Below, piece by piece: positions 10,112-20,767 of a stretch of DNA of 34,905 bases. Each line of letters begins with the position of its first letter. Within the stretch, counting starts at the first letter, position 1. The position numbers and the translations under genes were made by a program. Location: the NCBI GenBank assembly GCA_009733575.1, contig ML769911.1:1-34905 (forward strand), written 5' to 3'. This DNA comes from Gymnopus androsaceus JB14 (taxonomy: Eukaryota > Basidiomycota > Agaricomycetes > Agaricales > Omphalotaceae). The notes beneath the pieces were generated by a model that saw only the letters and a program-made list of their open reading frames with translations, ran no database searches and had not been told where the DNA came from.

Positions 10112-11473
10112 ATGACCGATAACGCGTTGCTCGTCGCCTTTAATGTCATCGAAGCCGTTGGATTGGCCGGCGCCCTTGTGATAATCATCACTGCAGTTGT
10201 ATCTCCCTCCACTCCATCCAACGATTACCCACCTGGTATCTGGTTTTATGCAGCAGCGCTGTCTGTTCTTTTTCTATGCTGCTTCTGGCTATGGCTCGAC
10301 GCCAATCTGGGCCTGAGCCTGATTTTGCGCTTTGTCTCATCCAAGGTGCACTAATTTATGCTAGTCCAATTTGGTAAGTCTCTCTTTTTGGTTGTACCTT
10401 GTACCGCACTGAAGGTCTAATCGATATTAAGGCTGATGGCTTCAACTTGTGCATTCGCGCTCCAGGTTTGATTACAACTTCGATCCATCTCTATCCGCCC
10501 TCAATCCGTCCACAACCAGTTCCATCTGACGGTCCTATACTATGTAAAGCAATACACCGGAAAAATCAGCCACAAGAGCAAATGGGTAAATTTACTTTGT
10601 AGCAGTCGATTCGAAGATTCTGATGAACTGAGCCATGTAGCTTCTTTTATCAACAGTCATTTTGTTCATCGTAGTGACGATCGTATTGCTTGTAGTGAGT
10701 GAGCCTGCGAAAGGAAGTGTTTCATTCTGATAGCGGTGTCCTTTTCGTAGATTGGCATTCTTAATCCTCAAATTGTTCAACGTGATCAGTTCTACTGTCA
10801 TTTTACAAAGTATATAGGGTATGGAAAGTGCTCCGGTCGGATTTCTAGCTATGTACTGATTCAATTATATTCAAGGGTTTATACTGTGAGCTTATTCAGC
10901 GTAGCATTTGCTACTATTGCTGTTACTTTCGAATGTACGTATAGATCTCACTCGCACCCAACCAAAATCGAGCGTCTCCTTTCATAGACAAGTCGGGCAA
11001 GCTTCTTTACCGGCACTGGAAAAACAAGGATGAATACTACCACAAGTCAAACGGTATAGTCTCGTTTGGGGTCATGGTTCGCCTGGCAGGTTTCAGTCTC
11101 CTTTCAATCCTTTCAGTGGCGTAAGCACCCTGTTTCTCTCCATGAAGCCCGCCATTGAATATCTCCGGACAGTACTTGCGCTGTTTATCTGCTTCGCGAC
11201 CAAAGTTTGAAAAATTATGATAATTTTGTTTTGTACAGCGCTCTTTGTGAGATCCCCTCTTTGTCTTATTTATATGATCTGAACATTTGACAGTGTCTAA
11301 CATCGTCGTTGTTCTGGCTCTAAACATGGTCAGGAAACATTTATGTTCTCTTTGCCGCAGCTCATTTGCGATTTACTTTAAAGTCTATCATTCGTGCTTG
11401 GATGTTTTGGAATAATCCCAAGTTGGGCTCTCCTCAAGTTCATGTCGAAGTGAAAGTCGAGCAAAGTGTCTAA
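10112..11473 (+). pseudogene. 7TM-3: receptor-like copy with frameshift in exon 1
   Basis: Closest paralogue of 7TM-2: MTDNALLVAFNVIEAVGLAG at the start and VEVKVEQSV at the end (TAA at 11471-11473). All ten exons and their splice sites can be found, including FHLTVLYYVKQYTG, the Cys loop YCHFTK, GKLLYRHWKNK and SIIRAWMFWNN. Exon 1 has five extra bases at about 10208-10218 relative to 7TM-2 (CTCCACTCCATCC against CTCTATCC). From there the frame is lost at the TM1-TM2 loop and stops at 10352-10354. Exon 9 is three bases shorter than in 7TM-2, in frame. The product would be a single-TM peptide, so I call it a recent pseudogene. Confidence 0.85.
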
Positions 11474-11873
11474 GACAGAGGGGAATTATCGATGTGGCTG
11501 GGCTTGAGCAGCACTTACGTACTAGTAACCTTTCTTTCTTACCTTCTTTTCTTGTGGTGGGACTTTGTATGATATTGTCGAAGTCGATGTATCAGTTAAT
11601 GATGTATTTAGTTTATTCTGGCGAAGTTTTTGCCGCCCATAGACCAGGTCTGTCTATTTGTTGGCCTCATAGTTATGTCGATAGAGTATATAACATGTAT
11701 ACTATTACTTCACCGGCAATCGGGACTCCAATTGGAGAATAGCGGCGCTTGCAGTCTTGCTTATGATTGAGTTCACTAGCCGAAAATAAACATTCAAAAA
11801 GCAATATTTAAACAAGGTTATTCACATATGATACATATTTGGGTGACCCTCTCCTTAACGCCCTCGTTTCATC
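11474..11873. other. Convergent spacer between 7TM-3 and BtaA-1
   Basis: Paralogous to 7849-8214. No gene recognised. It holds the 3' ends of both convergent genes. Confidence 0.55.
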
Positions 11874-13549
11874 CTACAAATCATACTCGGCAGGCTTTGT
11901 AGCCTTCCAGAACGAAGCATACCTACAGCAAAGGGTAAACATCATACATGAAGAAAACAGAAATGGATGCAAGCTCACATATTAACGCGATCAAGAGCAA
12001 TGTCAGATCCCTGCTTGCGAACACCTACTGCCTCGACGTGGAAGCCAGTCTCGACAAAGTGGCCATTATACCATGGACATCGGGAAGCAGAACGCCAGAA
12101 AACAAGGCCACCTGGAGCAATCGCTCTAAATAACTCGACGATTTCGTCTTTGGCTTCGCTTGAACCGGGGTCATACCAATCCAGATGATCCATGACCAGC
12201 GCACGGGTTAGAGATGAGGAGGTTAGACCACGCAGAACGCTGAGAATCAAGTCTAGCAAGAGCAAGAACAGGGGACTAAACACTCACTTCACGATGGAGT
12301 CCGTATGTAATTGGAAAGCATTTAGACGGGAAGAGTTATTGGCTTTGAGTTTGTTGAAACCATCACGGGTGAGATAGGACGGACAACACTCTGGCGTGTA
12401 ATGACCAAGAAGACACTACAGGTAATCTCTGATAAATAAAGGAAAGGGACAGACCCATGGAAGCCACTTACTAAGAGATAGAAGTAATTATATGTTTTAA
12501 GCAGATATGTTGAGAGAACTGGATCTAGAGTATCACAAACATATTGGTACACTCCACCTAGTGGCTCCATGAGCGTTATAGCAAGACGGCTAGAGGTACC
12601 ATACCTTCATCAAGTAGCATTTTCCTCTGGTTCAAAGGAACTCCCAGCGCATTCCAACAAAATACAGAGCTTTGCAATAACGCCACTACAACAGGATTTA
12701 ACCAAACTGAGCGTAGTTTTGAGCGCCATATACTTATTTGTTCCTCTAATGAGTCACAGTTGCACAAACGCTCGACGTCCTCACGAACACCCGCCACCCG
12801 GAATAAAAATCGAGCAAGCCGCAGTGCCCATCCACTATAGCCATGCTCGTACAGGGAAGACGAGAACGAGTCAGCGTTACGGGTCCAAAACCGGTAAGCA
12901 CTTCGTGAAAGATGACATCCGATTTTGGTATCTAGTAGTTTGCGAAAATGAGGATGGTATCCCCGACCAAAGAGAGCAAAGAAGTCCGAGAACTCGAGAC
13001 TTTTTATTGCGCCCAACTTGAGTTCCAGAAGATGGCCTTGACTAAAAGCAAAATCAAACTATCGAAGTCGACTAATATTCGGAAACTTACCAGGGATTCA
13101 TGTCAACGCAATGTATCTGTCATTTTTTAAAGTTGAGCAGATATTGGACAGGAAGCAGCGTACATTTCGAGGAGATGAAGCAATGGAGTAGTGTAGGGGA
13201 TTGTCCCCAGCGGATGTAATGACAAACATTGAGTCGGAGGGACTGAGACCAAGATGCTGCATGTCAACCTCAGGATCTTCCTACCATAAAACACGTTCAA
13301 TAAGGTCAAGGAGCAGCATGTAACGGTAGCTCACCCAAGTGAATGAGTAGATAAAAGTCTTCAATTCCTTCTGGTGAGGGTCCAAGCTGTAAGGCAGACG
13401 CCATGGCTCGAAATGACTAAGTTCAATGAGTACCACCACAGAAAAGGAATGCATACTGAGCTACTTGACGGAGAAGCATCATCTGCTTTCTCTTCCGTTG
13501 GCGAAGACCAGTTACTAAGTAGACTTTGACAAGTTTGAGCGATAGTCAT
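11874..13549 (-). CDS. BtaA-1: DUF3419 betaine-lipid synthase-type enzyme
   Basis: 422 aa from nine exons: 13549-13457, 13406-13335, 13280-13164, 13116-13091, 13041-12605, 12557-12472, 12415-12288, 12239-11979, 11922-11874 (sum 1269 nt). The family transfers the 3-amino-3-carboxypropyl group of S-adenosylmethionine to diacylglycerol, the first step of DGTS betaine-lipid synthesis. Markers: SFTWEDPEVDM, ITSAGDNPLHYSIA (SAM-binding loop), NIHCVDMNPCQGHLLELK, FFALFGRGYHPHF, RFWTRN, ALGVPLNQ, RLNAFQLHTDSI, VMDHLDW, APGGLVFWRSA, and the C-end NMYASFW. Fungal DGTS synthases usually also carry a BtaB N-methyltransferase part; none is present here, so a second protein would be needed to methylate, or the substrate differs. 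The exon 1/2 junction (acceptor TTTCGAG before CCATGG) is the least certain; a start at MHSFSVVV is possible. Confidence 0.88.
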
Positions 13550-14369
13550 GATGTGAGGACTTTGGCCAGTGAAAGAGCAGTGGCAAGTGAACGCGCCGCC
13601 GCACTTAAGTAGGAGTTCAGATCCCAGGAATTAGCGCTGGCATGCTATTGGCTAGATGTCACTGTGTTGAGTCGTAGCACGGGAATATACATCTCTGGTG
13701 GCTTCTGCTGGCAGCGTGGTGAAAGATGAGCACACAGGGAGCAATCCAAAGTAGCGATCCAGCGTACAAAGTTCTGCGCGATTACCATAAAAAACGCCAG
13801 ACAAAGAGATCCCGGAATGAGGCTTCGGCGCAACGCATCCGAACTGCATCTCAGCTCTTAGAAGTCCAAAATTCGGCGTCTTGGGATCGGAGCTCTGAGG
13901 GTATTGATAGCAGGCGTCCTATTAGTATTTATGTCATGGATGGAGCAGAGAAGACGGAAGGACGATTTTACTACGCGGCAAGTTCCAAGTAAAATTGAAG
14001 CTGCGTCGTATGCACTGATCAATGAATCAGATCATATGTCTACAACTTCAAGGAAAAAGTACAGTACCCGCATCCGACTAGCCGAGTCCAACAACGATAA
14101 AAAATAGAATCCGAATGGGGTCTAAGTGACCATCTCATCTCAACCCCGCTCAATCATGAATCGAATATCTTTACTTCCGTAACTTCGGGTGTCGATGCGT
14201 TGTCAACTTATCCCTAGTGGTAGCGCGCGCAAAGTCGTTTAGTCGAAAGCATGTTGAGTTTACTCTCAAGGGAAACAAACGGATAGTGTTGCAGAAGGAA
14301 ACCAGCTCATGTTGAGAAAAATTCGCGCACAAAGATGGACACAGAGACATCAGATTCCACCGCTACTCA

Positions 14370-14755
14370 TCAAGTACAAAAATTTTCGTCTTCCTCATCA
14401 CTTTCCTCATCATCGATGCTATCTTCTTCTTCTCCACGTACTTTCCCCTGGGCACCAGCGATAGGATTCGATGCCATGTGAACGGTAGTATTCAGCTGTA
14501 CATGAATAACTTCGCACACGCACACACATGGCACGAATACATACCTTTGGGAATCCGAGCCATACTAGTTTTCGGTAGACGAAGTTGGTTGGTCTGCGGG
14601 CCAGGAGGTTCTTTGGAACGAATACAGGAGAATCGCGCACAGTCGAAGGGATTGGTTGGGATCAATTTCTGAGTAACGGAGGCAGTAGTAGTAACGTGAA
14701 TGGGCGAGGCGTCAGTTGGTCTACAACCCATTAAAGCAGCGGAAGGAGTGCCCAT
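14370..14755 (-). CDS. Candidate small gene with acidic C-terminus
   Basis: Uncertain model. ATG at 14755 opens MGTPSAALMGCRPTD..., followed by PTNPFDCARFSCI and PPGPQTNQLRLPK, then a GTATGT donor at about 14544. Downstream, a frame with SNPIAGAQGKVRGEEEDS and a strongly acidic end (DDEESDEEDENFCT) closes at 14370. The acidic frame joins in phase only through a very short intron of 35 bp (acceptor TGCGAAG). The better acceptor, TGTACAG, gives a short basic end (ESTWRRRR). The product is not recognised. A competing plus-strand model overlaps (14700-15091). Confidence 0.35.
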
Positions 14756-15091
14756 AGTGATAGGAGGCCCATTCTTCGCGCCAGTCGTCAATCAGGAGCA
14801 GTGCCTGCAATGTGAGGAATGGTGAGTGCAGCTCTTCAACCCCAGGATCGGCGTGATTTCGGTGATGGCAATAGTGTTGCAGTCAAACTGCAGAATTGCA
14901 GGTGGTTTCTTAGACTCGAGCCAGTCGCCGTAGTGGATACAGCGACGTTTGATGATGAGTCGATCAAAGTGCCGCAGAGATCTTTCGAGACTTTTCCATT
15001 ATCAAGTTATCAGGTTTCTGACTGGTGGGCTGTGGTAGAGATGGGTTCACGCAGGACTGGAAGCATTCATCAATGGAAGATGGAAGATTAG
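14700..15091 (+). CDS. Candidate small gene (competing plus-strand model)
   Basis: Uncertain. ATG at 14700 gives MGEASVGLQPIKAAEGVPIV, a good donor ATG|GTGAGT at 14822, an acceptor TTGCAG at 14901, and then WWFLRLEPVAVV.., ending KMED before TAG at 15091. The joined product is about 103 aa and resembles nothing I know. The 80-bp intron is longer than others in the window. It overlaps the minus-strand candidate, so at most one is likely real. Confidence 0.3.
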
Positions 15092-15480
15092 TTGTTGGAG
15101 ATGCATCCTGGATTACGTTTCTAAATGTTTGTTCGCCGCCTTTGCGCCCTCTAACTGCGCCCTCTAGTACTTTCGATGCACGAATAGATAAAGGGCTTCA
15201 GCTGTGCAATCACTTTTGGTATGTTATAGTCTTTACCGAGATCGAATTTGGCAGTGGACACTTGAATATAGTGCACTTCATGCAAGCATGAAACTTTCCT
15301 ACTCGAATTTCGATCGGCTTCCTTAAAAATTTGTATTGCGAGTAGGCTATGTAGATCTAAAACGAATCAACTAAAGCCACAAGACCCGTATTCACTTAGT
15401 ATTTAAAAAATGCGACGAGATGTATCACACTCTCTCCGTCATCTGCTTTCTTCCTTCAATCCTCAACAGAAAAGAGGGTC

Positions 15481-17011
15481 ATGGTTCAAGCTTTGGCTGG
15501 TGTTGATCCGTCGAGCAAAGGTGCGACTTTTTCAAGTGGATTTTCTTGATGGATTTAATGTATTTTCTTTGCAGTTGCGGAGAGATTTCGTCCTCTACTG
15601 AACGCCTTCAACGCACTACAACTTCTAGGACTCATTGGATCTGTACTCTGCCTAATCTCCGCTCGTTTCTCTTCAGTACCAAGGCAAGCTCCTTGGTGGA
15701 ACTTTATGTTTTCGTGGTAGAATAATTCGCCTTCTTCATTACTCAACGACCTAACGACGCCTCTTCATCTCTCTAGGGTGCTATTTTGCACCTCGTATCT
15801 ACTTTTGTTTTTTGCCGGCCAAGTCTTTGATTCTGCACCCGATCTCCCGTTGTGCATACTTCAGTCGTCGTTGACTTATGCCGTCTCTCCACTGTGATTT
15901 TTTGTGCCGTTAGAAAGTGAAAACACGCTAACCAGATTCATATAGTGCCGAAGCCACTGCTTTGGGACTGGTTGTTCAGGTGAGCTTGTTACAGATGCAC
16001 TAAATATCCCCTTCCTGATCGCCATTCTTAGCTTTTGTTCAATGTCAGGAGAACACTCTCTGGACAAACTATTAGAGGAGAGCGGTATTGGCGAATCGTT
16101 GTCAGTGTGAAATTTCCCCGTTATTGTAACCACTTTTGACGTCTATGCTTCCAGCTCTTAATTATGCCATACGCTATCTTCGTTGTTTTGATTTTAGAGT
16201 CAACGGTCGTGAGTTGGGACAAGTAATCCGCCCATTAGCTGAGATTTGACCGATCCCATAGATAAGCCTCAACATCCCAGACGCTAAATTCTCTTCTGTC
16301 TCATATTGCAGCTTGGAAGACCATGCACCGTGCGTCTATGCTTCTACGAAAGCTATATACGACTCATTCTTTTCACAGTGGCCAGGTTACTTCGGCTCTC
16401 GATGTAATACTTGCGATTTCAATTGTGGTTCTAAATAGTAAGAACTCAGTTCAACGAAGCTTTCCTAGTATTAAGATCATGTTCCACTCAGTCATCATAG
16501 CCCTGCAATTCCGGAAACACTGGTCAATGTTGCGCTCAGGCAACTTCACATCGATGTTTGTTCGGGTGTCTGCCTTTACGCTTTTTGGATTGGTTGCTAT
16601 GATGTCAGTGAAGATCTTTGACTCGGTGCGGTTCGGTACTAATCGGGAGTCATAGCATTGGGGTACTCTTCTTTACATCCGCTGACAGCAGTTCGGAAGC
16701 TGCTCTCCTTGAACTAGACATCATTTTAGCAATCAGTAAGCTCTCTTAATGCACTGTAACTTCCTTCTTGTTAACGCTATGCATCTTGTAGTCCCTGTTG
16801 CTGCGGTCTTCATCTTTGGCACTCATAAAGTTAGTGAAAGTGCTGTACAGTGAAAGTGTTCTGACTATGATTATTATAGGATCTTCTTGTAGTTTGGTTC
16901 TTCTGGCAAAAGCACAATGTGTTTCCATTGGGGACCAGGGAAAAACCATTGCCGCTAGTGCCAGCAAGGGAACTTCATGTGGAATATGTTATTGATATCC
17001 AGTGCACTTGA
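15481..17011 (+). CDS. 7TM-4: diverged seven-transmembrane receptor-like protein
   Basis: 309 aa from twelve exons: 15481-15520, 15575-15716, 15777-15893, 15946-15979, 16032-16097, 16155-16208, 16262-16333, 16386-16437, 16501-16603, 16656-16735, 16792-16829, 16880-17011 (sum 930 nt). It aligns segment by segment with 7TM-2 although the sequence is distant: LNAFNALQLLGLIGSV (TM1), PWWNFMFSW, LPLCILQSSLTYAVSP with the TM3 Cys, AEATALGLVVQ, SYCSLEDH with the loop Cys, LQFRKHWS.. (inner loop 3), VRVSAFTLFGLVAM (TM6), and DLLVVWFFW into the tail. It has two introns not found in 7TM-1/2 (a small first exon and a split of the old exon 1). The exon 5 and exon 7 donors (GTTGTC, GTCTAT) are weak, so those junctions are less sure. 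It is divergent from BtaA-1. Confidence 0.78.
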
Positions 17012-17310
17012 GCTTTCCTTCATCTCCAGAACAGCATTATCATGGATGTGTTGGAATATTGAAGGTATTTTTACTTTGTACTATCTATGGAACACTTTCT
17101 TGTAGTCTCCACAACAATGTAATATCTTCAGCTGGTTCATTAGCAGTATTAAAGTAAATCTCAACAAGTTCTTGGAGATGTATTTTAATATTTGGGATGA
17201 GTTGACAGCAGAGCTTTTTTCCAAAAAAAGAAATATTGATACAGAGAGAATGAGAGCCCATGGGAAAAACAGACACCTTTTCTATGATTGTGTAGGTCAC
17301 CTGCACCCAA

Positions 17311-17435
17311 CCCTAACCATACCTTACATCCTAACCCTAATCTTGACTAATAAATTAACAGTGGGGCAAGCCCCCACATCCCCATATCATCCTCAACCCC
17401 TAAGTCCTAACCCCATAAACCCTAACCTATGTTCA
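17311..17435 (+). repeat. Degenerate CCCTAA (telomere-like) patch
   Basis: Several imperfect copies of CCCTAA/CCTAACC occur (ACCCTAACCATACC, CCTAACCCTAATC, ATAAACCCTAACC) in about 125 bp. Fungal telomeres are usually TTAGGG, so this could be an interstitial relic or simple low-complexity sequence within the surrounding element. Too degenerate to decide. Confidence 0.5.
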
Positions 17436-17526
17436 CCATTTGTTCAAGTCACCCTAACATGGAGATCTGATCAAAACAGTGCAAAAGTTTCTTTTTTTTT
17501 TTTGGTGTAACCCTGTTTTAGGATTA

Positions 17527-17769
17527 CTGTCCCATTTTGAGCACTTCATAAGGGGTAAAAAATGTGACAAAATGAAACCTTGCAAAAATTTGTAAGCACC
17601 CATTTAGCACGTACTTAGATTACTTTATATGGGAAATTTTCCCAGCTTTGACCTCCAAAAGCACCAAAAATTGCCTCAAATTTCGAAAATACCTGTGACA
17701 AAATGTGACAGTCCATAAGATTTGGGTCCCTTGCAACATGTGACTTATGAAGTGATCAAAATGGGACAG
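17527..17769. mobile_element. TA-flanked MITE, CTGTCCCATTTTG ends (243 bp)
   Basis: Terminal inverted repeats CTGTCCCATTTTGAGCACTT and CAAAATGGGACAG of about 25 bp, flanked on both sides by TA (17525-17526 and 17770-17771). The TA target duplication points to mobilisation by a Tc1/mariner-type transposase. No coding capacity. Confidence 0.8.
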
Positions 17770-18204
17770 TAGGGACAAATTTATGGGTGCAATTTATTGC
17801 CAAATTACTGTTTTCCTGCTTATGTAAGATCTTACTTAAAGCCACAGTAGGAGTTTTTTCAAAAGCAAATTAAGCAGTCTTGCAAACAGTTCTAAGGTTT
17901 TGGTATGATCACATGGTCACGGTGCCTGCTGGGACTATCATTCCTGTATCTTATCTACCTACGGTTTATATACTAGTCCTAAGTAATGATGTCATACAAG
18001 TATATATGGTAGTGTGGCTACTGCATGAAAGACAAGGTGGATACTGCAAGATAGTATAATGTCATGTATGAGGTGTTAGTGCAATGAGATTACATGATTA
18101 CATCAATGCAGAGACTATGAGAAAAATACCTTCAATATTTAAACACCTTTATACTTCCTAGGGGAAACTGGTGAGGGGGAGGGAAACATGAACAACATAT
18201 CAAG

Positions 18205-18332
18205 CATCAGCAAAACCTGTATTTGCTTAAGGTCTCCAGAGAGCTCTGGAGCTCTCTGGAATTGGTACCCTTGCTCCAGAGATGCTCCAAATGTATTGGT
18301 TTTATCCAGCAAAAATACAGGTTTTGCTGATG
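18205..18332. mobile_element. 128-bp element of the CATCAGCAAAACCTG family
   Basis: Perfect terminal inverted repeats CATCAGCAAAACCTGTATTT at both ends, with GC-richer internal palindromes (CCAGAGAGCTCTGGAGCTCT). It is the smallest member of a family also seen at 20768-21907, 23269-25969 and probably 18653-22948. Confidence 0.8.
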
Positions 18333-18524
18333 AGCCTAGAGAGCTCACTTTACAAGGAGCAACATCAGAAAAAATGGTCTGGGCCCAGGGCTGACTTTAG
18401 GTTAACTCACAATGATTTAAAGAGACTTAAGGGAACCTGAGGATACCTAGGTTGTCTAGACTGCCTCAGTTTCTTTGGGGTCACCTAGGTTGCATAGGAT
18501 TTAGGGATAAACCTTGGGAATTTG

Positions 18525-18568
18525 AGGCAACCTGAGGTAACCTGAGGTAACCTGAGGTAACCTCAGTA
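18525..18568 (+). repeat. AACCTGAGGT minisatellite
   Basis: About four direct copies of a 10-bp unit (AACCTGAGGT) end in a partial inverted copy (AACCTCAG). Related words (CACCTAGGTTG, GAACCTGAGGATACCTAGG) precede it from 18430 on. Confidence 0.8.
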
Positions 18569-18713
18569 GGTTTAACCCCTTTTTGCTGATGCAATGGAGA
18601 TTCTAAATACAAAAAAAGTAGAAAATGCTGCTATAATTTATTAGTGTTCATTCATTAGCAAAACCTGGGTAATGGTCATAGCAGCCATAGCAAGCCATAG
18701 TGCTCTACAGCAC

Positions 18714-20517
18714 TGATATGCCAATTTTTTGGCTAAGGCTAGAACTGCGCAGAACTGATAATCCTAAGTTCTGTTTGTAACAAAACACAGTCAATAAGAG
18801 AAGTATAGTGAGCCCAAGCTGATAGTTAAAATCCATCAAGGGCCTATTGTACCCAAGAGATTGCAGAGTAATGGTACATGTAATGGTATCATACTTAACT
18901 TTGTAAATGCACCTTGATCAAAGTCCTATGCATGGTATGGTGTAGCAAGGCAAGCTTGTTGGATAACAAGTTGCTGACCAAGGCAGGTAAACAAGCCCAC
19001 ATAAAAGCTATACTAGGCTAGGTCATTGAAGGATATACCCAAGGGGATCAAAGTCTTAACCAAGGCATTGCTTCTGTGATCAGCTCACTGAGGAGTCTTC
19101 ACAACACTTAATTTTATTAAACAAGGCAAGATGGACCAAGATGGGTAAGCACCTTGACTGGCACCCTCAAAGTTGATGCTTATTGGTACAAAAGCACCTA
19201 GGCAAATTGTTGTAGCAAGCCAATGTGGCCACATGACCAAACTTGCCATAGCTACATCAGGAGCACGGAACAACTAGGGGGAATCTCTTTCTGAGCCTTA
19301 GTGTTTTCCCAAGATCCATATGCTACCAAGCATCTAGACTTGAGACCACACAGAACTAGGCATAATAACTAGTCTCCCATTGGCAAGGAAAAATATAGAA
19401 TACTTCCAATGGCTGTTCTGCTAAAGGAACTGGTGAGCTTTGTAAAAAGGCAAATGACTTGAGTTGATTTGGACCAAAAACCCAAAAGGCAACCCAATCA
19501 AGGAAGACAAATGAATGAGGCCGAGAAATGACAAGGCAAAACCATAGTACACATGCATATATGGACAATATTTTATCTTTTTCTACTTACTTATTCTGTT
19601 TCACTTTATCTTGCTCAGTTTCTCTCATTTTCCTATTTATTATATCTCGCTCAGTATATAAGGGTAGCTACTCTATCTCAGAATAATAAGTTAGACTTGA
19701 TACCTGAAACACAGTTCTATCTTAGGACCTGTATAGTATTTGACATCTGCAGGTAGATAAGATTGGTCTATACAACCTTTGAAATGGGTGGCCTTCTTGT
19801 AACCTTGATAATACTGAGGCAATTTGATCTACTTCCTGGCTATTAAGTCAAGCATTCCTGGTTTTTATCTCGGAGAGAAGTCACATCAGTCTTAGGACTG
19901 CAGGTGGAGCCTAATATGCACATCTTGCTGAGCCCATTGTTGATTAGGAAAGGTCTTGGACCCAAGTGTTGGCTTGGTGTGGTTTTAGGGAGGAAGCTCC
20001 TTGGAGTGTTACCTAGCTTACCAACTTGTTTTACCTCTTGCCTGCTCTTCACTGACTGTGTTAAAATGCCTACTTGAGTGACTTGTGTGGTGGTCATATA
20101 AGCTTGTTAGGGAACTTGCAGGATTACCTGAGAGTTAGAGTATCATTGCTCAGTGATGTAAAGGCTCCCAGTTCACGCTAAGTTATTTGTTGAGTTGGCA
20201 TACTTGACCTGTGCCTCAGTGTTCAGATACACAAAGTTGTTTGTTGAGTTGGCATACTTGACCCGCGCTCTGGTGTTTGCTTTTCCCCTCGATTAGTTCA
20301 ATGCATTGTTGTATGTTAGTTGACTTTTCACAACCTTCCTCCAATACAAACCTTGTTCATTTGCACTGTCTGTGCCTCTGCTGAGTGCTTTCTTTACAGA
20401 TTAAATAGTAGTAGAGGGAACCTTTTTCCTCGCATTAATTAAACCTTTTGGATTAAATCTGATCAGGGTGATTGTTGTTTGGTTAGTTTTCATACCTAGC
20501 ACAAATCTAACTCATCA
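18714..20517 (+). mobile_element. LTR-1: solo LTR, CpG-depleted (1.80 kb)
   Basis: Begins TGATATGCC and ends CTAACTCATCA (TG..CA), flanked by GCAC (18710-18713) and GTAC (20518-20521), which differ only by a C-to-T change, so probably a 4-bp target duplication. It is homologous over its length to LTR-2. A TATA box, TATATAAGG, lies at 19655-19663. An internal tandem dimer of about 60 bp (near 20170-20280) is shared with LTR-2. Almost every CpG of LTR-2 is TpG or CpA here. No internal retroelement genes adjoin it. Confidence 0.8.
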
Positions 20518-20767
20518 GTACTATGGCTTCTATGTCCTGCTATGGCTCGCTATGAGCTCCTGTGGGATTTCTGAGTGCTCAAGCCAACTGTCAACCATTT
20601 GACAGCTGTCATTCTCTCCCACAAACTGTATATCAGAATTGACACATCCAAGATGCATTGTCGCAACTTCCCTAATTTTCCAAGCTGATCCTGAGTTATA
20701 ACTTTGGTTTTGGACATTCTCAATTCATCTGATGTCTCCAATATTTTGGTGAGGCCTACTGCTTACT

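Larger units (their letters stand above)
13550..15480. other. Divergent 1.9-kb spacer, small genes unresolved
   Basis: This spacer between BtaA-1 and 7TM-4 holds several short overlapping open frames on both strands. One plus-strand frame at about 13880-14107 has a hydrophobic stretch (ALRVLIAGVLLVFMSW) followed by basic residues and ends in NNDKK, but no start or exon joins to it cleanly. Because 13699-15353 appears identical to 31185-32839, divergence cannot be used to tell which frames are coding. See the separate candidate entries. Confidence 0.5.
11874..17050. repeat. Segmental duplication, copy A
   Basis: Direct duplicate of 29356-34590 (offset about 17.48-17.53 kb), carrying BtaA, the spacer and the 7TM gene in the same order and orientation. 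Homology fades just beyond the 7TM stop, at about 17050. Confidence 0.93.
17048..18146. mobile_element. 1.1-kb inverted-repeat element
   Basis: Ends are inverted copies of about 25 bp: GTGTTGGAATATTGAAGGTA at 17048 and the reverse of AATACCTTCAATATTTAAAC at about 18122-18146. It contains the TA-flanked MITE at 17527-17769 and the CCCTAA-rich patch. No coding potential, so non-autonomous. Target duplication is not clear. Confidence 0.6.

Noticed and set aside
12569..13021. 150-residue plus-strand frame opposite BtaA-1
   Set aside because: It is the antisense shadow of the main BtaA exon; its duplicate at 30.2 kb is open for the same reason.
13726..14107. Two-exon plus-strand membrane protein (MSTQGAIQ.. 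joined to ALRVLIAGVLLVFMSW..)
   Set aside because: No donor/acceptor pair joins the two frames in phase; left as unresolved spacer.
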